Assembly (NCBI RefSeq): GCF_003990335.1
Contig: NZ_CP034683.1
Location: 1,068,501-1,132,500 of the forward strand
DNA: 64,000 bases
Reading direction: 5' to 3'
From: Rheinheimera mangrovi
GTDB lineage: Bacteria > Pseudomonadota > Gammaproteobacteria > Enterobacterales > Alteromonadaceae
Within the stretch, counting starts at the first letter, position 1. Every line of letters begins with the position of its first letter. Shown piece by piece: positions 9,597 to 18,437 of this stretch. Below the pieces are notes generated by a model, which was not told the DNA's origin, ran no database searches, and worked only from the letters and a program-made list of their open reading frames with translations. The translations under genes were made by a program, and so were the position numbers.

Positions 9597-11273
9597 ATGA
9601 CCGCAGAACAGTCTAAATTAGAGCAACAACTTGCCAAGCTTCACCAACAATATATGGAGCGACTGCAAGCAGATATTCCATTGCTCGCCTCTGAGGTCAG
9701 CGCTTTGGCTACATTGCCAGGCCAGCCGAACTGGCGTGCTATAGTGCTGCCGTTAAAGCATAAGTTTCATACGTTGGCCGGTTCAGCCGGTACCTTTGGT
9801 TTGCCACAATTGGGTAAGCTGGCTAAAAATCTTGAGTTGCAATTAAAAGACTGGATGGCAGAAGAGTCAGCTCCGGATATGCCAGCAATTAACAGTTTTA
9901 TGACCATCTTCCAGCAGGTGCAATACGCTCATCAAAGCGGACATCAGGTGATGAACCTAACCTCTGCCAGACTGGATATGTTGCATGATCAGAAAGCACT
10001 GATTTATGTGCTGGAAGACGATGAAGAAACAGCACAACATCTTACGCTGACACTGGCTACCTTTGGTTATCAGATCCAAAGCTATAAACGTATTGCAGAA
10101 TTGGATCAGGCGCTGAAAACCCACTTACCAGATGCTTTAATACTGGATATTTCTTTGCCGGATGAAGAGCAAACCGGGCTGGAGTATATAGCAGATTTTC
10201 AGAAGAGCTTAGTTGAGGCTTTACCTGTATTGGTGTTAACCAGTCACGACAGTTTTGGCCACCATCTGCAGGCTGTGCGTATTGGCGCCCGTGGTTATTT
10301 TATAAAACCTTTAAATACCACAGCGTTGGAAGCCCGCTTACAGCGCTTACTAGCGGTGCGCCGCCGTGAGCCCTTTCGGGTATTGATTGTTGATGACGAT
10401 CAGTTACTGGCTGAACATTATGCACTGGTGCTGCAAGGTGCTGGCTTGCGTGCCGAAATTTTACTGGACCCTTCAAAAATTTATGATGGCCTGAACCGCT
10501 TTCGTCCAGACGTAGTGCTGCTGGATGTGCTGATGCCTGGTTGTTCAGGGCCTGAGTTGGCGCAACTGATCCGTTTGCAGGATGAATGGCTTAGTGTGCC
10601 TATTATCTATTTGTCTTCAGAAACAGACAGTGAACGCCAACTGGCAGCTTTAGTGAAAGGTGGTGATGACTTCCTGACCAAACCTATCACAGATACTGCT
10701 TTGATCGTGGCAGTTTTTGCCAGAGCGCAGCGAGCCAGGCAACTGGCTGATATGATGACCAAAGACAGCTTAACCGGCTTATTGCAACATGCCAGAGTTA
10801 AAGAGCGCTTAAGTCATGAATTGCAACGCTGTGAGCGCACAGGCGAGCCTTTGAGTGTAGTGATGCTGGATATAGACCACTTTAAAAAGGTCAACGATAG
10901 CTATGGTCACTTGATCGGCGATCAGGTGATCAGTAGTTTAGCCAACCTGTTAAAACAGCAATTGCGTAAAACCGACATTATCGGCCGCTATGGCGGTGAA
11001 GAGTTTTTGCTGATTTTGCCTGATTGCAATCAGCAACAAGCACTTGACTTGGTAGAGCAACTTCGCCAATCCTTTGCCAGTTTGCCTTTTAGTTTTGATC
11101 ATCATAATTTCCACTGTAGTTTCAGCGCTGGCATTAGCCAGGCAAAATCCACAGATGAAACCGATCAACTGATTGATCAGGCTGATAAAGCCTTGTATTG
11201 CTCCAAACATGGCGGGCGAAACCAAACCCAGTTTTTTCAGCCAACTGACCAAATCCCGCTTAATATGAGCTAA
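9597..11273 (+). CDS. Hpt-REC-REC-GGDEF diguanylate cyclase
   Basis: 558 residues. Residues about 10-115 are an Hpt domain with phosphoacceptor His58 (Phe-His-Thr-Leu-Ala-Gly-Ser-Ala). REC1 spans about 135-250 (Asp184, Lys237) and REC2 about 260-380 (Asp310). A GGDEF domain fills about 390-550, with active Gly-Gly-Glu-Glu-Phe at 466-470 and an RxxD product-inhibition site at 457-460, five residues upstream as in feedback-controlled enzymes. It should make cyclic-di-GMP under phosphorelay control. It is cytoplasmic with no membrane segment. The stop overlaps that of the convergent hybrid kinase. Confidence 0.93.
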   Translation: MTAEQSKLEQQLAKLHQQYMERLQADIPLLASEVSALATLPGQPNWRAIVLPLKHKFHTLAGSAGTFGLPQLGKLAKNLELQLKDWMAEESAPDMPAINSFMTIFQQVQYAHQSGHQVMNLTSARLDMLHDQKALIYVLEDDEETAQHLTLTLATFGYQIQSYKRIAELDQALKTHLPDALILDISLPDEEQTGLEYIADFQKSLVEALPVLVLTSHDSFGHHLQAVRIGARGYFIKPLNTTALEARLQRLLAVRRREPFRVLIVDDDQLLAEHYALVLQGAGLRAEILLDPSKIYDGLNRFRPDVVLLDVLMPGCSGPELAQLIRLQDEWLSVPIIYLSSETDSERQLAALVKGGDDFLTKPITDTALIVAVFARAQRARQLADMMTKDSLTGLLQHARVKERLSHELQRCERTGEPLSVVMLDIDHFKKVNDSYGHLIGDQVISSLANLLKQQLRKTDIIGRYGGEEFLLILPDCNQQQALDLVEQLRQSFASLPFSFDHHNFHCSFSAGISQAKSTDETDQLIDQADKALYCSKHGGRNQTQFFQPTDQIPLNMS

Positions 11274-14200
11274 AGAGCTGGAGGCAATAACTTCTTCAAT
11301 TGTTGCAGCAAAGCTGGCAAATCGATGCGGCTTTTTGCTAAGACTAAATCCACCTGATGCCGCTGTGCCGGACTTAACTCCTGCGCTGACCAAATCACCA
11401 CAGGAGTTTGAGGTTGGCGTAGTGCCAGTTCAGGCAATAGCTCCAGCCCTGAGCCGTCAGGTAAACCAATATCCAGTATGACTAAATCAAAGCGATGGCT
11501 GTTCAGCAGCTGCAATGCTGATTTTACGCTGGTCGCTTGCACAGATGTGGCAAAGTCTGCCAGATGTAAGGCCAGGATTTGGCCTAAATGTGGATCATCT
11601 TCCACATGCAGGATCCTGGTATTCCGGTGTGTATCTGAGCCTAAGAGCAGCTCTACTTTTTCCAGCAAAGACGATGGTGATACCGGTTTATCCAGCCAAT
11701 CCAGAGCATGGACTCCACCGAGTAACTGAGTATGGTTGTCTTTGGACTCTGAACTGATGATCAATACCGGCGTGGTTTTATACTGGCTTCGACTGCGCAG
11801 TTCAGCAAACAAAGCTGAACCGTGACCGTCAGGTAAATTCAAATCTAGTGTAATAGCCTGATATAAATGCTGATCTAAAGCTACTATGGCATCCTGCAGG
11901 CTCGCGGCGCAGTGGCTTTGATAACCCTGACTCTGCAACAGCCGCATAATAAATCCGGCAACAGCAAGATCATCTTCCACTACCAGTATTTTGGGCTGAT
12001 TCAGGCTGGCTTGTTTTGCTTGCGCAAAGTTGAGATAAAAACAGCAGCCTTTAGGATCCAGATTATAAAATCCGACTTTACCAGCCATATGCTCGGCCAG
12101 CTCTTTGACTATAGATAAGCCTAAACCTGTACCTTCACTTTGCCTGTTGTCAGCGCCATCGGCTTGTGAAAATTTTTCGAAAATATGAGCTTTAAACTCG
12201 TCAGGTATACCTGGGCCCTGGTCTTCCACTTCCACCTGAACCTGGCCATCAACTAACAGGGAGCGTACTTTAACTATGGAACCTGCAGGTGAAAATTTAG
12301 CGGCGTTGGATAATAAGTTGGCCATAATTTGCTGAAATCTCATGGCGTCGACCATCACCATCGCGTCTTGTTGTTCAGCCAGTTGCAACTGCACTTCATA
12401 CTTATCAGCGTAAGGCTGGTTAATTTGTACTGACTTTGCCAGCAGATCGGTGATCAGGCACAGACTTAGATTAAAATGCATTTTACCAGCCACCAGTTTG
12501 TCTATATCCAGCAGGTCGTTGATAAGCTGGCTAAGTCGGGAGCTATTGTCTTTCGCTATATCTAACATCGACACCATAGCTGCGGGCACTGCACCTAAAA
12601 CCCCGCCAGTGACCAATGCCAAAGAGCCGGAAATAGAAGTCAGTGGGGTGCGCAGTTCATGACTAACCATAGAGACAAATTGGTTTTTCATCTGCTCAAT
12701 ACGGCGGCGCTCAGTAATATCCTGAATAATGGACCAGATCTGCTGTTCACCTTCATGGTTTTGGATCAGTACCCCTGTCACGGACACAGGCACCATATGA
12801 CCATCATTGTGCCGCAACTCCTGCTCCTGAGGGCCATAACGTCCGTTGTGTTGTAGCTGAGTCATCTGATCGGGTGCCATAGTGGCATAACCCCTGTTGG
12901 ATGAAATTTGGGAATAATCAGGTTGATTGTTATAGCCCAGCATACGATAGAATTCAGGGTTGGCTTCAATAAAAGCACCATCGCTAAAGCGATTCAGCAC
13001 TATCGCAAGTGGTGCCATTTTGTAGAGCGAAGATAACTTTTGCTCGCTTGCACTTAAAGCCTGCAGTGCTTCATGTTGCTGAGTGACATCCCAGATAAAA
13101 CCGTCGATATACAACAGTTCGCCGTGGTCATCATAAACTCCCTGACCCAACTCCTGCACCCAGCGTAAGCTACCGTCTTTATGCTTGAGCCGGTATTCGA
13201 CCTGAAAGCGCTGTTTATTTTTTAGTGCTTGTTGTACGGCATTATTAGTATGCTCTGTATCGTCAGGGTAATTTAGTTCTGCAAAGCTGATTTCTTTACT
13301 GCGGATCAGTTGATGGGCTTTGTAACCTGTTAGCGCAAACACTTCGTCACTGATAAACAGCATAGTCCAGTGTTCGTCATTCCGGCAGCGATAAACAACG
13401 CCAGGTAAGTTATCCAGCATAGAGCGGTAGCGTTGTTCGCTCATCAGCAAGGCATGATTTAAATGCTCCAACTGGGTAATATCTATGGCCACACCCAAAA
13501 AACCACGAATTGCATTGTGTTCATCCCGCATGGCCGACACACTTAACCTGACTTGTTTGCGGTCGCCATTTTTACAGATATAGGTCCATTGCCTTGTTTC
13601 GCTTTGGCCTTGTCGGGCCTGGTGCACAAAGACATCAAATCCCTGAATGTTTTGTTGATGTCTCTTACTGAGTAACTGACCATGGGCTGTAACTTCTGTC
13701 GGATCATGAAACAAAGCCGGACTATGTTTACCTACAAGTTCCTCAGCGCTATACCCCAACATGCGTTCAGCGCCGGTATTAAACAGCCTGATGATTCCAC
13801 TCGGCTCCACAGAAATGAGTGCAACTTCTGTAGACGAGTCAATAATGGCCTGTAACCAGGAGCGTGTTTCTAAAATTTCGGTTTCTTTTTCCAGTGCCTT
13901 GGTGACATCCGCATGAATACCAAACATGAGCAGAGGCTGGCCATCACTGGTCCAGTTCATAACTTTGCCAATGGCATGGATCCAAACCCAATGCCCCTTG
14001 CTGTGCTTCATTCTGAACTTGCTGTCGTAATAGGGAGTGGCTTGCGAAAAATGTTGCGCCAGTATTTTTTTCGACTGGATTAAATCATCCGGGTGCAATA
14101 AGTTAGCCCAAAGCTCAATCGAGCTGGTCTGCTGGGGTTTCAGGCCTAATAATTCGAACCACCGCTGGTTGTAAATGGTGGTACCGCTTTGAACATTCCA

Positions 14201-15124
14201 TTCCCAGGTGCCGAGGTTAGAGCCATTGATAATGGCATCCATCCTGTTGTGTTCCTGTTTAATCTGCAGTTGCTGCTGGTGAACTTCGGTCACATTGGCA
14301 GCAATGATAATGATGCTTTCGACTTCGTCCTTATGGTTTTTTTGTGGTACAAAATTAACATCAAAAATCTGACCACTGGCAGGTTTAGCCTGAAAAGAGA
14401 CTGTTTGTCCTGTCAGGCAAAGATCCAGTGAGGGTTTAGCTTGTGCATAAGGGGCGTCACCAAAAACCTCTGCAATAGTTTTACCCACAGCAAAATCAGC
14501 ATCAATGCCAAACCATTCGCTGTACTTATGATTGCAGAATATATAACGAAACTGGGTATCTATCTGGCCCAACAGCACTGGGGCATGACTGATAACTGTC
14601 GCCAGAGTGCGTTGTTGCTGGTAATACAGCTCGGCTTTTTGTCTGGCTTCCAACAATTGTACCGCTTGCATACCCAGTAAACTTAAAGCCTGCTGCTGCT
14701 CTGTTGTCAGTTCTCTGACCTTAGTGTCCACCACACATAAAGTACCAAGTACAACGCCATTACTTAACTTCAGCGGTGCGCCAGCGTAGAGCCTGATACC
14801 GTTGGCTTTGGTTACATCAGGGTTATCACAAAAGCGCGGATCCTGGCTGGCATCTGCGACATAGGTCAGTTGATCTGGTTGCAGAATACTGTGTGCACAA
14901 AAAGAAATGTCTCTTGAGGTTTGATGATGTTCAAAGCCAATTTTAGTTTTAAACCATTGTCTGTCTTTATCCACCAGCGTCAGCACTGCATAAGGTGTCT
15001 GACAGATATGGCTGGCCAGTTGCGCCAAAGCATCAAAGGCTGCTTCAGGTGCAGTATCAAGAATATTCAGCGAGTAGAGCGTAGCTAAACGTTCCGCTTC
15101 GTTGGGTGGAAAAACTGCCCGCAT
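11270..15124 (-). CDS. GAF/multi-PAS hybrid sensor histidine kinase with two receiver domains
   Basis: 1284 residues with no membrane helix. Order: GAF (about 20-160); about five PAS domains (about 165-815), several with PAC ends; HisKA with Ser-His-Glu-Leu-Arg-Thr-Pro-Leu; HATPase (Asn-Leu-Leu-Ser-Asn-Ala-Ala-Lys, Asp-Gln-Gly-Pro-Gly-Ile-Pro, Gly-Thr-Gly-Leu-Gly-Leu-Ser); then REC domains near 1050-1170 and 1175-1284. Both receivers keep the acidic pair and phosphoacceptor Asp. It is a cytoplasmic sensor whose ligand or redox input is unknown. It has no Hpt domain, while the convergent neighbour has one, so a shared phosphorelay is plausible. In-frame M residues near the start have no obviously better ribosome site. 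Confidence 0.93.
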   Translation of the reverse strand: MRAVFPPNEAERLATLYSLNILDTAPEAAFDALAQLASHICQTPYAVLTLVDKDRQWFKTKIGFEHHQTSRDISFCAHSILQPDQLTYVADASQDPRFCDNPDVTKANGIRLYAGAPLKLSNGVVLGTLCVVDTKVRELTTEQQQALSLLGMQAVQLLEARQKAELYYQQQRTLATVISHAPVLLGQIDTQFRYIFCNHKYSEWFGIDADFAVGKTIAEVFGDAPYAQAKPSLDLCLTGQTVSFQAKPASGQIFDVNFVPQKNHKDEVESIIIIAANVTEVHQQQLQIKQEHNRMDAIINGSNLGTWEWNVQSGTTIYNQRWFELLGLKPQQTSSIELWANLLHPDDLIQSKKILAQHFSQATPYYDSKFRMKHSKGHWVWIHAIGKVMNWTSDGQPLLMFGIHADVTKALEKETEILETRSWLQAIIDSSTEVALISVEPSGIIRLFNTGAERMLGYSAEELVGKHSPALFHDPTEVTAHGQLLSKRHQQNIQGFDVFVHQARQGQSETRQWTYICKNGDRKQVRLSVSAMRDEHNAIRGFLGVAIDITQLEHLNHALLMSEQRYRSMLDNLPGVVYRCRNDEHWTMLFISDEVFALTGYKAHQLIRSKEISFAELNYPDDTEHTNNAVQQALKNKQRFQVEYRLKHKDGSLRWVQELGQGVYDDHGELLYIDGFIWDVTQQHEALQALSASEQKLSSLYKMAPLAIVLNRFSDGAFIEANPEFYRMLGYNNQPDYSQISSNRGYATMAPDQMTQLQHNGRYGPQEQELRHNDGHMVPVSVTGVLIQNHEGEQQIWSIIQDITERRRIEQMKNQFVSMVSHELRTPLTSISGSLALVTGGVLGAVPAAMVSMLDIAKDNSSRLSQLINDLLDIDKLVAGKMHFNLSLCLITDLLAKSVQINQPYADKYEVQLQLAEQQDAMVMVDAMRFQQIMANLLSNAAKFSPAGSIVKVRSLLVDGQVQVEVEDQGPGIPDEFKAHIFEKFSQADGADNRQSEGTGLGLSIVKELAEHMAGKVGFYNLDPKGCCFYLNFAQAKQASLNQPKILVVEDDLAVAGFIMRLLQSQGYQSHCAASLQDAIVALDQHLYQAITLDLNLPDGHGSALFAELRSRSQYKTTPVLIISSESKDNHTQLLGGVHALDWLDKPVSPSSLLEKVELLLGSDTHRNTRILHVEDDPHLGQILALHLADFATSVQATSVKSALQLLNSHRFDLVILDIGLPDGSGLELLPELALRQPQTPVVIWSAQELSPAQRHQVDLVLAKSRIDLPALLQQLKKLLPPAL

Positions 15125-15254
15125 ACAAAAATTCCAGACAAAAGATATAAATTGAGTGTAACTGCAATTTTAAAAGCTTTTAAATAAAAAGCTGAAACAA
15201 AGCAGGTATTTAGTGATTTAGCCTGTACTGGAGTTAACAGCGGTACAGTCTTTG

Positions 15255-15273
15255 AAAAGCGCCCTCAGGCGCC
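15255..15273 (-). terminator. Probable terminator after the dienelactone-hydrolase gene
   Basis: Read on the minus strand, ggcgcc, a short loop and ggcgc followed by TTTT come directly after the TAA stop. Confidence 0.55.
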
Positions 15274-15274
15274 A

Positions 15275-16060
15275 TTATGATTTTTGCTCCAGCATACGCA
15301 GCAGTGCCGCCCAGCTGTCTTTATCAGCCTGCTCGTCATACTTAAAAGGCATACCAAAGGCTTCACCTTTGGCGCTGGCATCAGGCACGGTAAAACTATG
15401 TTTAACGCCAGGGTACACCCGAAAATCTAAATCAGCACCGGCCTCCAGCATTTCTGTAACGAAGCTGCTGGCTTGCTCTGGCGGTACAAAAGGATCGGCG
15501 CCACCATGGGCCACCAGAATTTTTGCTTTCAGAGTTGTAGCGTCCGCTTTGAATTTTTTTGACGTTAACATGCCATGGAAACTGGCTACTCCGGCCAGGT
15601 TTTTACCCATGCGAGCCTGATTCAGTACCACACCACCACCAAAACAATAGCCCATAGCGTAAATTCGGCTGGCATCGACACCTGATTCTGCTTTTAATAA
15701 GGCCATAGCAGCTTCAAAACGGGCGTTAATTTTCTCCGGATCTTTCATTGCTTCTTCCATAAAGGCCATAGCGTTGTCCGGATGGTCAGCCACTTTGCCT
15801 GTGCCGTACATATCCACAGCAATGCTGGTGTAGCCCAGTTCGGCCAGCATTTTAGCTCTGCTGCGGGCATAGTCATTAAAGCCCCACCATTCGTGGATCA
15901 CTATAACTCCCGTGCCTTGATTTTTGATACTGTCATTGCCGTAAATCACCGCACTACCTAGCTTGTCAGGCAACTGCACTTTTTTTTCGGTTACAGCGGC
16001 AAAAGCTGAAGCGGTAAATATCAACAGCACTGACAGGCTAATACAGGAAAGCCATTTCAT
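15275..16060 (-). CDS. Exported dienelactone hydrolase family protein
   Basis: 261 residues with a clear signal peptide (cleavage near Ala-Phe-Ala, about 21). The alpha/beta hydrolase core has His-Glu-Trp-Trp-Gly early, the nucleophile elbow Gly-Tyr-Cys-Phe-Gly-Gly-Gly (cysteine nucleophile, as in dienelactone hydrolases), the acid in Gly-Gly-Ala-Asp-Pro-Phe-Val and the base in Val-Lys-His-Ser-Phe. It should hydrolyse an ester or lactone in the periplasm; true dienelactone activity is not implied. It is a single gene divergent from the next hydrolase. Confidence 0.88.
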   Translation of the reverse strand: MKWLSCISLSVLLIFTASAFAAVTEKKVQLPDKLGSAVIYGNDSIKNQGTGVIVIHEWWGFNDYARSRAKMLAELGYTSIAVDMYGTGKVADHPDNAMAFMEEAMKDPEKINARFEAAMALLKAESGVDASRIYAMGYCFGGGVVLNQARMGKNLAGVASFHGMLTSKKFKADATTLKAKILVAHGGADPFVPPEQASSFVTEMLEAGADLDFRVYPGVKHSFTVPDASAKGEAFGMPFKYDEQADKDSWAALLRMLEQKS

Positions 16061-16284
16061 AAAAGTCCCCCGGTTTGGTTGTTTATTCGCCGCTAAGCAT
16101 AGTGAACAGCTTTATTGCTGTCGAATTGATGAACCAACTGAATTTACGGGGTATTTAGCTTAAATTACTTTGTGTTGTGGTGACAAAAAGTACAAAGTCA
16201 GCGAGCATGGGGCGTGGCTCTTTGGATCCGAGCTGAGCTTTTGACGTGTGCAGTCCTGCAACTCAATAAGAAAAAGGAGTAGTG

Positions 16285-17181
16285 ATGGTGTTCAGAATTC
16301 TATGTTTGTGCGTGGTGTTGCTGTCAGGTGCCGCAGTGGCTTCAGAAGCAAAGCTGTTAAGAGCAGATTATAAAAGCACTGTAGATGGCTTAAACCGACA
16401 GTATTTTGTTTATTTGCCTCAAGGTTATGATCAAAAAGCGGCGCAAAAATGGCCAGTGTTGCTGTTTTTACACGGCAATGGCGAACGTGGCAATGGTCTG
16501 GACGAGCTGGATTTTACTATGGTGCACGGCCCTTTGTATGAGGCTTGGGTGCAAAAACGCGACCTGCCTTTTATTATGATAGTGCCGCAATTGCAGATGT
16601 TTGATATGCGTAAGCTGCCTTATATTGCCAACCGCAGTAAAGCCGATATTCCGAAGCGCCTAGCCGATGGCGTACCGCCACGCCCTGTGATGTTTCCATC
16701 CGATAAAGCCATAGCGCCAGCCAAAGCTGTAGCTGATATATCAAAAGTGCCAGTGTTATTGCCAAATGGTTGGGAGAAGGCAGAGCAAGATCTATTAGCC
16801 ATGATTGCGACTGTGCAGAAAAATTACAACACAGATACCAAACGGCTGTATATCTCCGGCATTAGCTACGGTGGTTTTGGCACCTGGTATATGGCCAGCA
16901 AACACCCTGAGTTATTTGCAGCCGCAGCTCCTGTAGTCGCCTGGGGTCACCCGGATTTAATGCCGCCTATAGCCAAAGCTAAGCTACCACTCTGGGTGAT
17001 AGCAGCAGGCCGGGATTCTGCTATCAATAAAGATAATATCTACCCAGGTATAGAGACGCTGCGCCAGTTAGGCCACACCAATGTGCGTTTTAGTATGCTG
17101 GAACAAGCAGAACACGACGCATGGCGCCAAGTGTACGAAGGCTGGGATATTTATGGTTGGTTGCTGGGGCAGGGGAAGTAG
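16285..17181 (+). CDS. Exported alpha/beta hydrolase (esterase / prolyl-oligopeptidase-like)
   Basis: 299 residues with a signal peptide (mature near Ser-Glu-Ala-Lys). An oxyanion region Leu-Phe-Leu-His-Gly-Asn-Gly-Glu-Arg-Gly is followed by the nucleophile elbow Gly-Ile-Ser-Tyr-Gly-Gly, an Asp in Ala-Gly-Arg-Asp, and a final His in Ala-Glu-His-Asp-Ala-Trp. It resembles feruloyl-esterase and PHB-depolymerase-like proteins. The ATG has AAGGAG five bases upstream; a GTG three bases earlier is too close to it. The substrate is unknown; with an arabinan locus elsewhere in the window, a plant-polymer ester is possible but unproven. Confidence 0.83.
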   Translation: MVFRILCLCVVLLSGAAVASEAKLLRADYKSTVDGLNRQYFVYLPQGYDQKAAQKWPVLLFLHGNGERGNGLDELDFTMVHGPLYEAWVQKRDLPFIMIVPQLQMFDMRKLPYIANRSKADIPKRLADGVPPRPVMFPSDKAIAPAKAVADISKVPVLLPNGWEKAEQDLLAMIATVQKNYNTDTKRLYISGISYGGFGTWYMASKHPELFAAAAPVVAWGHPDLMPPIAKAKLPLWVIAAGRDSAINKDNIYPGIETLRQLGHTNVRFSMLEQAEHDAWRQVYEGWDIYGWLLGQGK

Positions 17182-17213
17182 GGGGATATTAATCTCGGCA
17201 TTTGATTAAACTA

Positions 17214-17245
17214 AAAAGGCTGTCGTTTGATGGCCTTTTGCTTTT
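17214..17245 (+). terminator. Probable terminator after the esterase gene
   Basis: Arms aaaaggc and gcctttt flank a 12-base loop and are followed by a T-rich stretch. Confidence 0.55.
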
Positions 17246-17268
17246 GTTGGGGCTGTAACTATTTATAG

Positions 17269-17502
17269 CTAAAACATTTCCCGCTCTTGTTGCTTCTGGC
17301 TGGCTCGCTCTAAGGCAAAATCTTCAGTAATTCCTTCGCTTTGCAGAAAAAATGAATCCCATGTACTTGCTACAGATGTGAGAATACGATCTTGCCCAAC
17401 AACCCTGATGCTGACCTCTTTTATACGTTCTGGAAAACGAGCTTCTGCTGGTAAGCGGACGGCCTGAGAGTTGTTGTGTTGAAATACAGTACCTGTTTTC
17501 AT
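17269..17502 (-). CDS. VapB-like antitoxin without adjacent toxin
   Basis: 77 residues. The N-terminus Met-Lys-Thr-Gly-Thr-Val-Phe followed by Asn-Asn-Ser-Gln-Ala-Val-Arg-Leu-Pro is the MazE/AbrB-type DNA-binding fold of VapB antitoxins, and the C-terminal half is charged, as toxin-binding tails are. The ATG has GGAGA six bases upstream. VapC normally follows immediately, but here the next gene downstream is convergent and only 87 bases away, so the toxin is missing or was lost. Confidence 0.8.
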   Translation of the reverse strand: MKTGTVFQHNNSQAVRLPAEARFPERIKEVSIRVVGQDRILTSVASTWDSFFLQSEGITEDFALERASQKQQEREMF

Positions 17503-17686
17503 TGTGTGTTCTCCACTGACTGATACTGAAAACATATACCCGAATGCTTAGTGACTCAAGTTACGGAAATATTTTAATGTGAGTCTTAAAGTGGCCATCT
17601 TGCGGTAGGGGGTTACCGTGCCACGGCTCAGATCATAGGCAGCATAAGGTCTTGCATCGTATTACTGATTGCATCCTCAAAAGTAA

Positions 17687-17872
17687 GGGAAAATGGTGAC
17701 AGGTCTTGCCCTTTGCCCCTGTTTTTGTGCTTGGTATTTAGTGGTGACAACTCAATTTCTTGCTGCGACTGAAGGCATAGGGGAAAATGGTGACAGGTCT
17801 TGCCCTTTGCCCCCTGTTTTTGTACTTGGCATTTAGTGGTGGCAACTCAATTTCTTGCTGCGGCTGATGGCA
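17687..17872. repeat. Two tandem copies of a 94-bp repeat
   Basis: Copy 1 starts at 17687 and copy 2 at 17781, both with gggaaaatggtgacaggtct, and they stay nearly identical to the ends near 17777 and 17872. There are few substitutions and one extra C in the second copy. Neither copy encodes a credible peptide. Confidence 0.88.
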
Positions 17873-17875
17873 AAG

Positions 17876-18075
17876 GCCACCTTGCGGTGGCTAGGTACTT
17901 GGGGGGATTTATTCGCGGCTTTGCCGCTCACCTCTCGTTTTCAACGAGAGGCCGCCCTTTGGGCGTTGTCTACGCTTGCTGCGCAAGCTCCGGCTGAACC
18001 CCGAACGGTGCTTCGCGTCCGCCGCGAAACCACAATAAAGCAAAAGGCCACCTTGCGGTGGCCTTTTGCTTTATT
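17876..18075. other. Chain of short hairpins ending in a terminator-like palindrome
   Basis: Successive inverted repeats: 17876-17891 (gccacc/ggtggc), 17915-17927 (gcggc/gccgc), 17931-17951 (cctctcgtt/aacgagagg), 17954-17964 (gccc/gggc), 17974-17988 (gcttgc/gcaagc), 18012-18028 (ttcgcg/cgcgaa), and 18034-18075 with 19-base perfect arms around ttgc. The first and last share the core gccaccttgcggtggc. The last could terminate transcription both ways. The role of the chain is unknown; a structured RNA or a repetitive palindromic element fits. Confidence 0.6.
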
Positions 18076-18077
18076 GG

Positions 18078-18093
18078 GCCGGGGTCTATTGAA
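18078..18093. other. Weak candidate left attachment site of the island
   Basis: gccgggg, four bases, ttgaa. The same spacing occurs at the tmRNA 3' end on the plus strand (24159-24174), with the four middle bases different. Twelve of 16 positions agree; chance is not excluded. Confidence 0.2.
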
Positions 18094-18437
18094 GTGGAGA
18101 TGTAACTGTATGTTTATTATTGATTATGTGTTTGGTGTTGGTCGCTAATACCCCCATAAATACCCCCATTTATCCGGTGTTACCCCCGCTGCTCAGTTCA
18201 AAATTTATTTTTTCGGTCAGCTCTATTTCAGCATAAAGCAGCAACTTTTCGCTGTTGGTTAATGAGTGGCCTTTAATTGTTGTAGCTCATATCTGATCTG
18301 GCAATTTAGTTGAGAGGTTCCAATTTACCCAGGCAGGTAGTTTTGAGCGGATAGTGGACTTAATTACCCAATAGCGCAGAGAGTTGATGTCTCAGCCAAC
18401 GCCTTTTTTTCAGCGATAGCATCTGCGTTTTAGGCTT

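Larger units (their letters stand above)
17536..18437. other. Gene-free tract at the left flank of the island
   Basis: About 900 bases with no credible gene. It holds, in order, unannotated sequence, a 94-bp tandem duplication, a series of short hairpins ending in a strong palindrome, three taccccc motifs (18149-18190), and A/T-rich sequence leading to the first island gene. Open frames here are short and run through the hairpins, so I treat them as chance. Confidence 0.6.

Noticed and set aside
17901..17910. ggggggattt as the left attachment core, matching the tmRNA 3' end
   Set aside because: Only ten bases, and it lies inside the hairpin region; the match at 18078 is no stronger but fits the taccccc motifs better.
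17800..18148. Two overlapping plus-strand frames through the repeat and hairpin region
   Set aside because: They run through palindromes, read as low-complexity Ala/Leu/Arg text and have no ribosome site.
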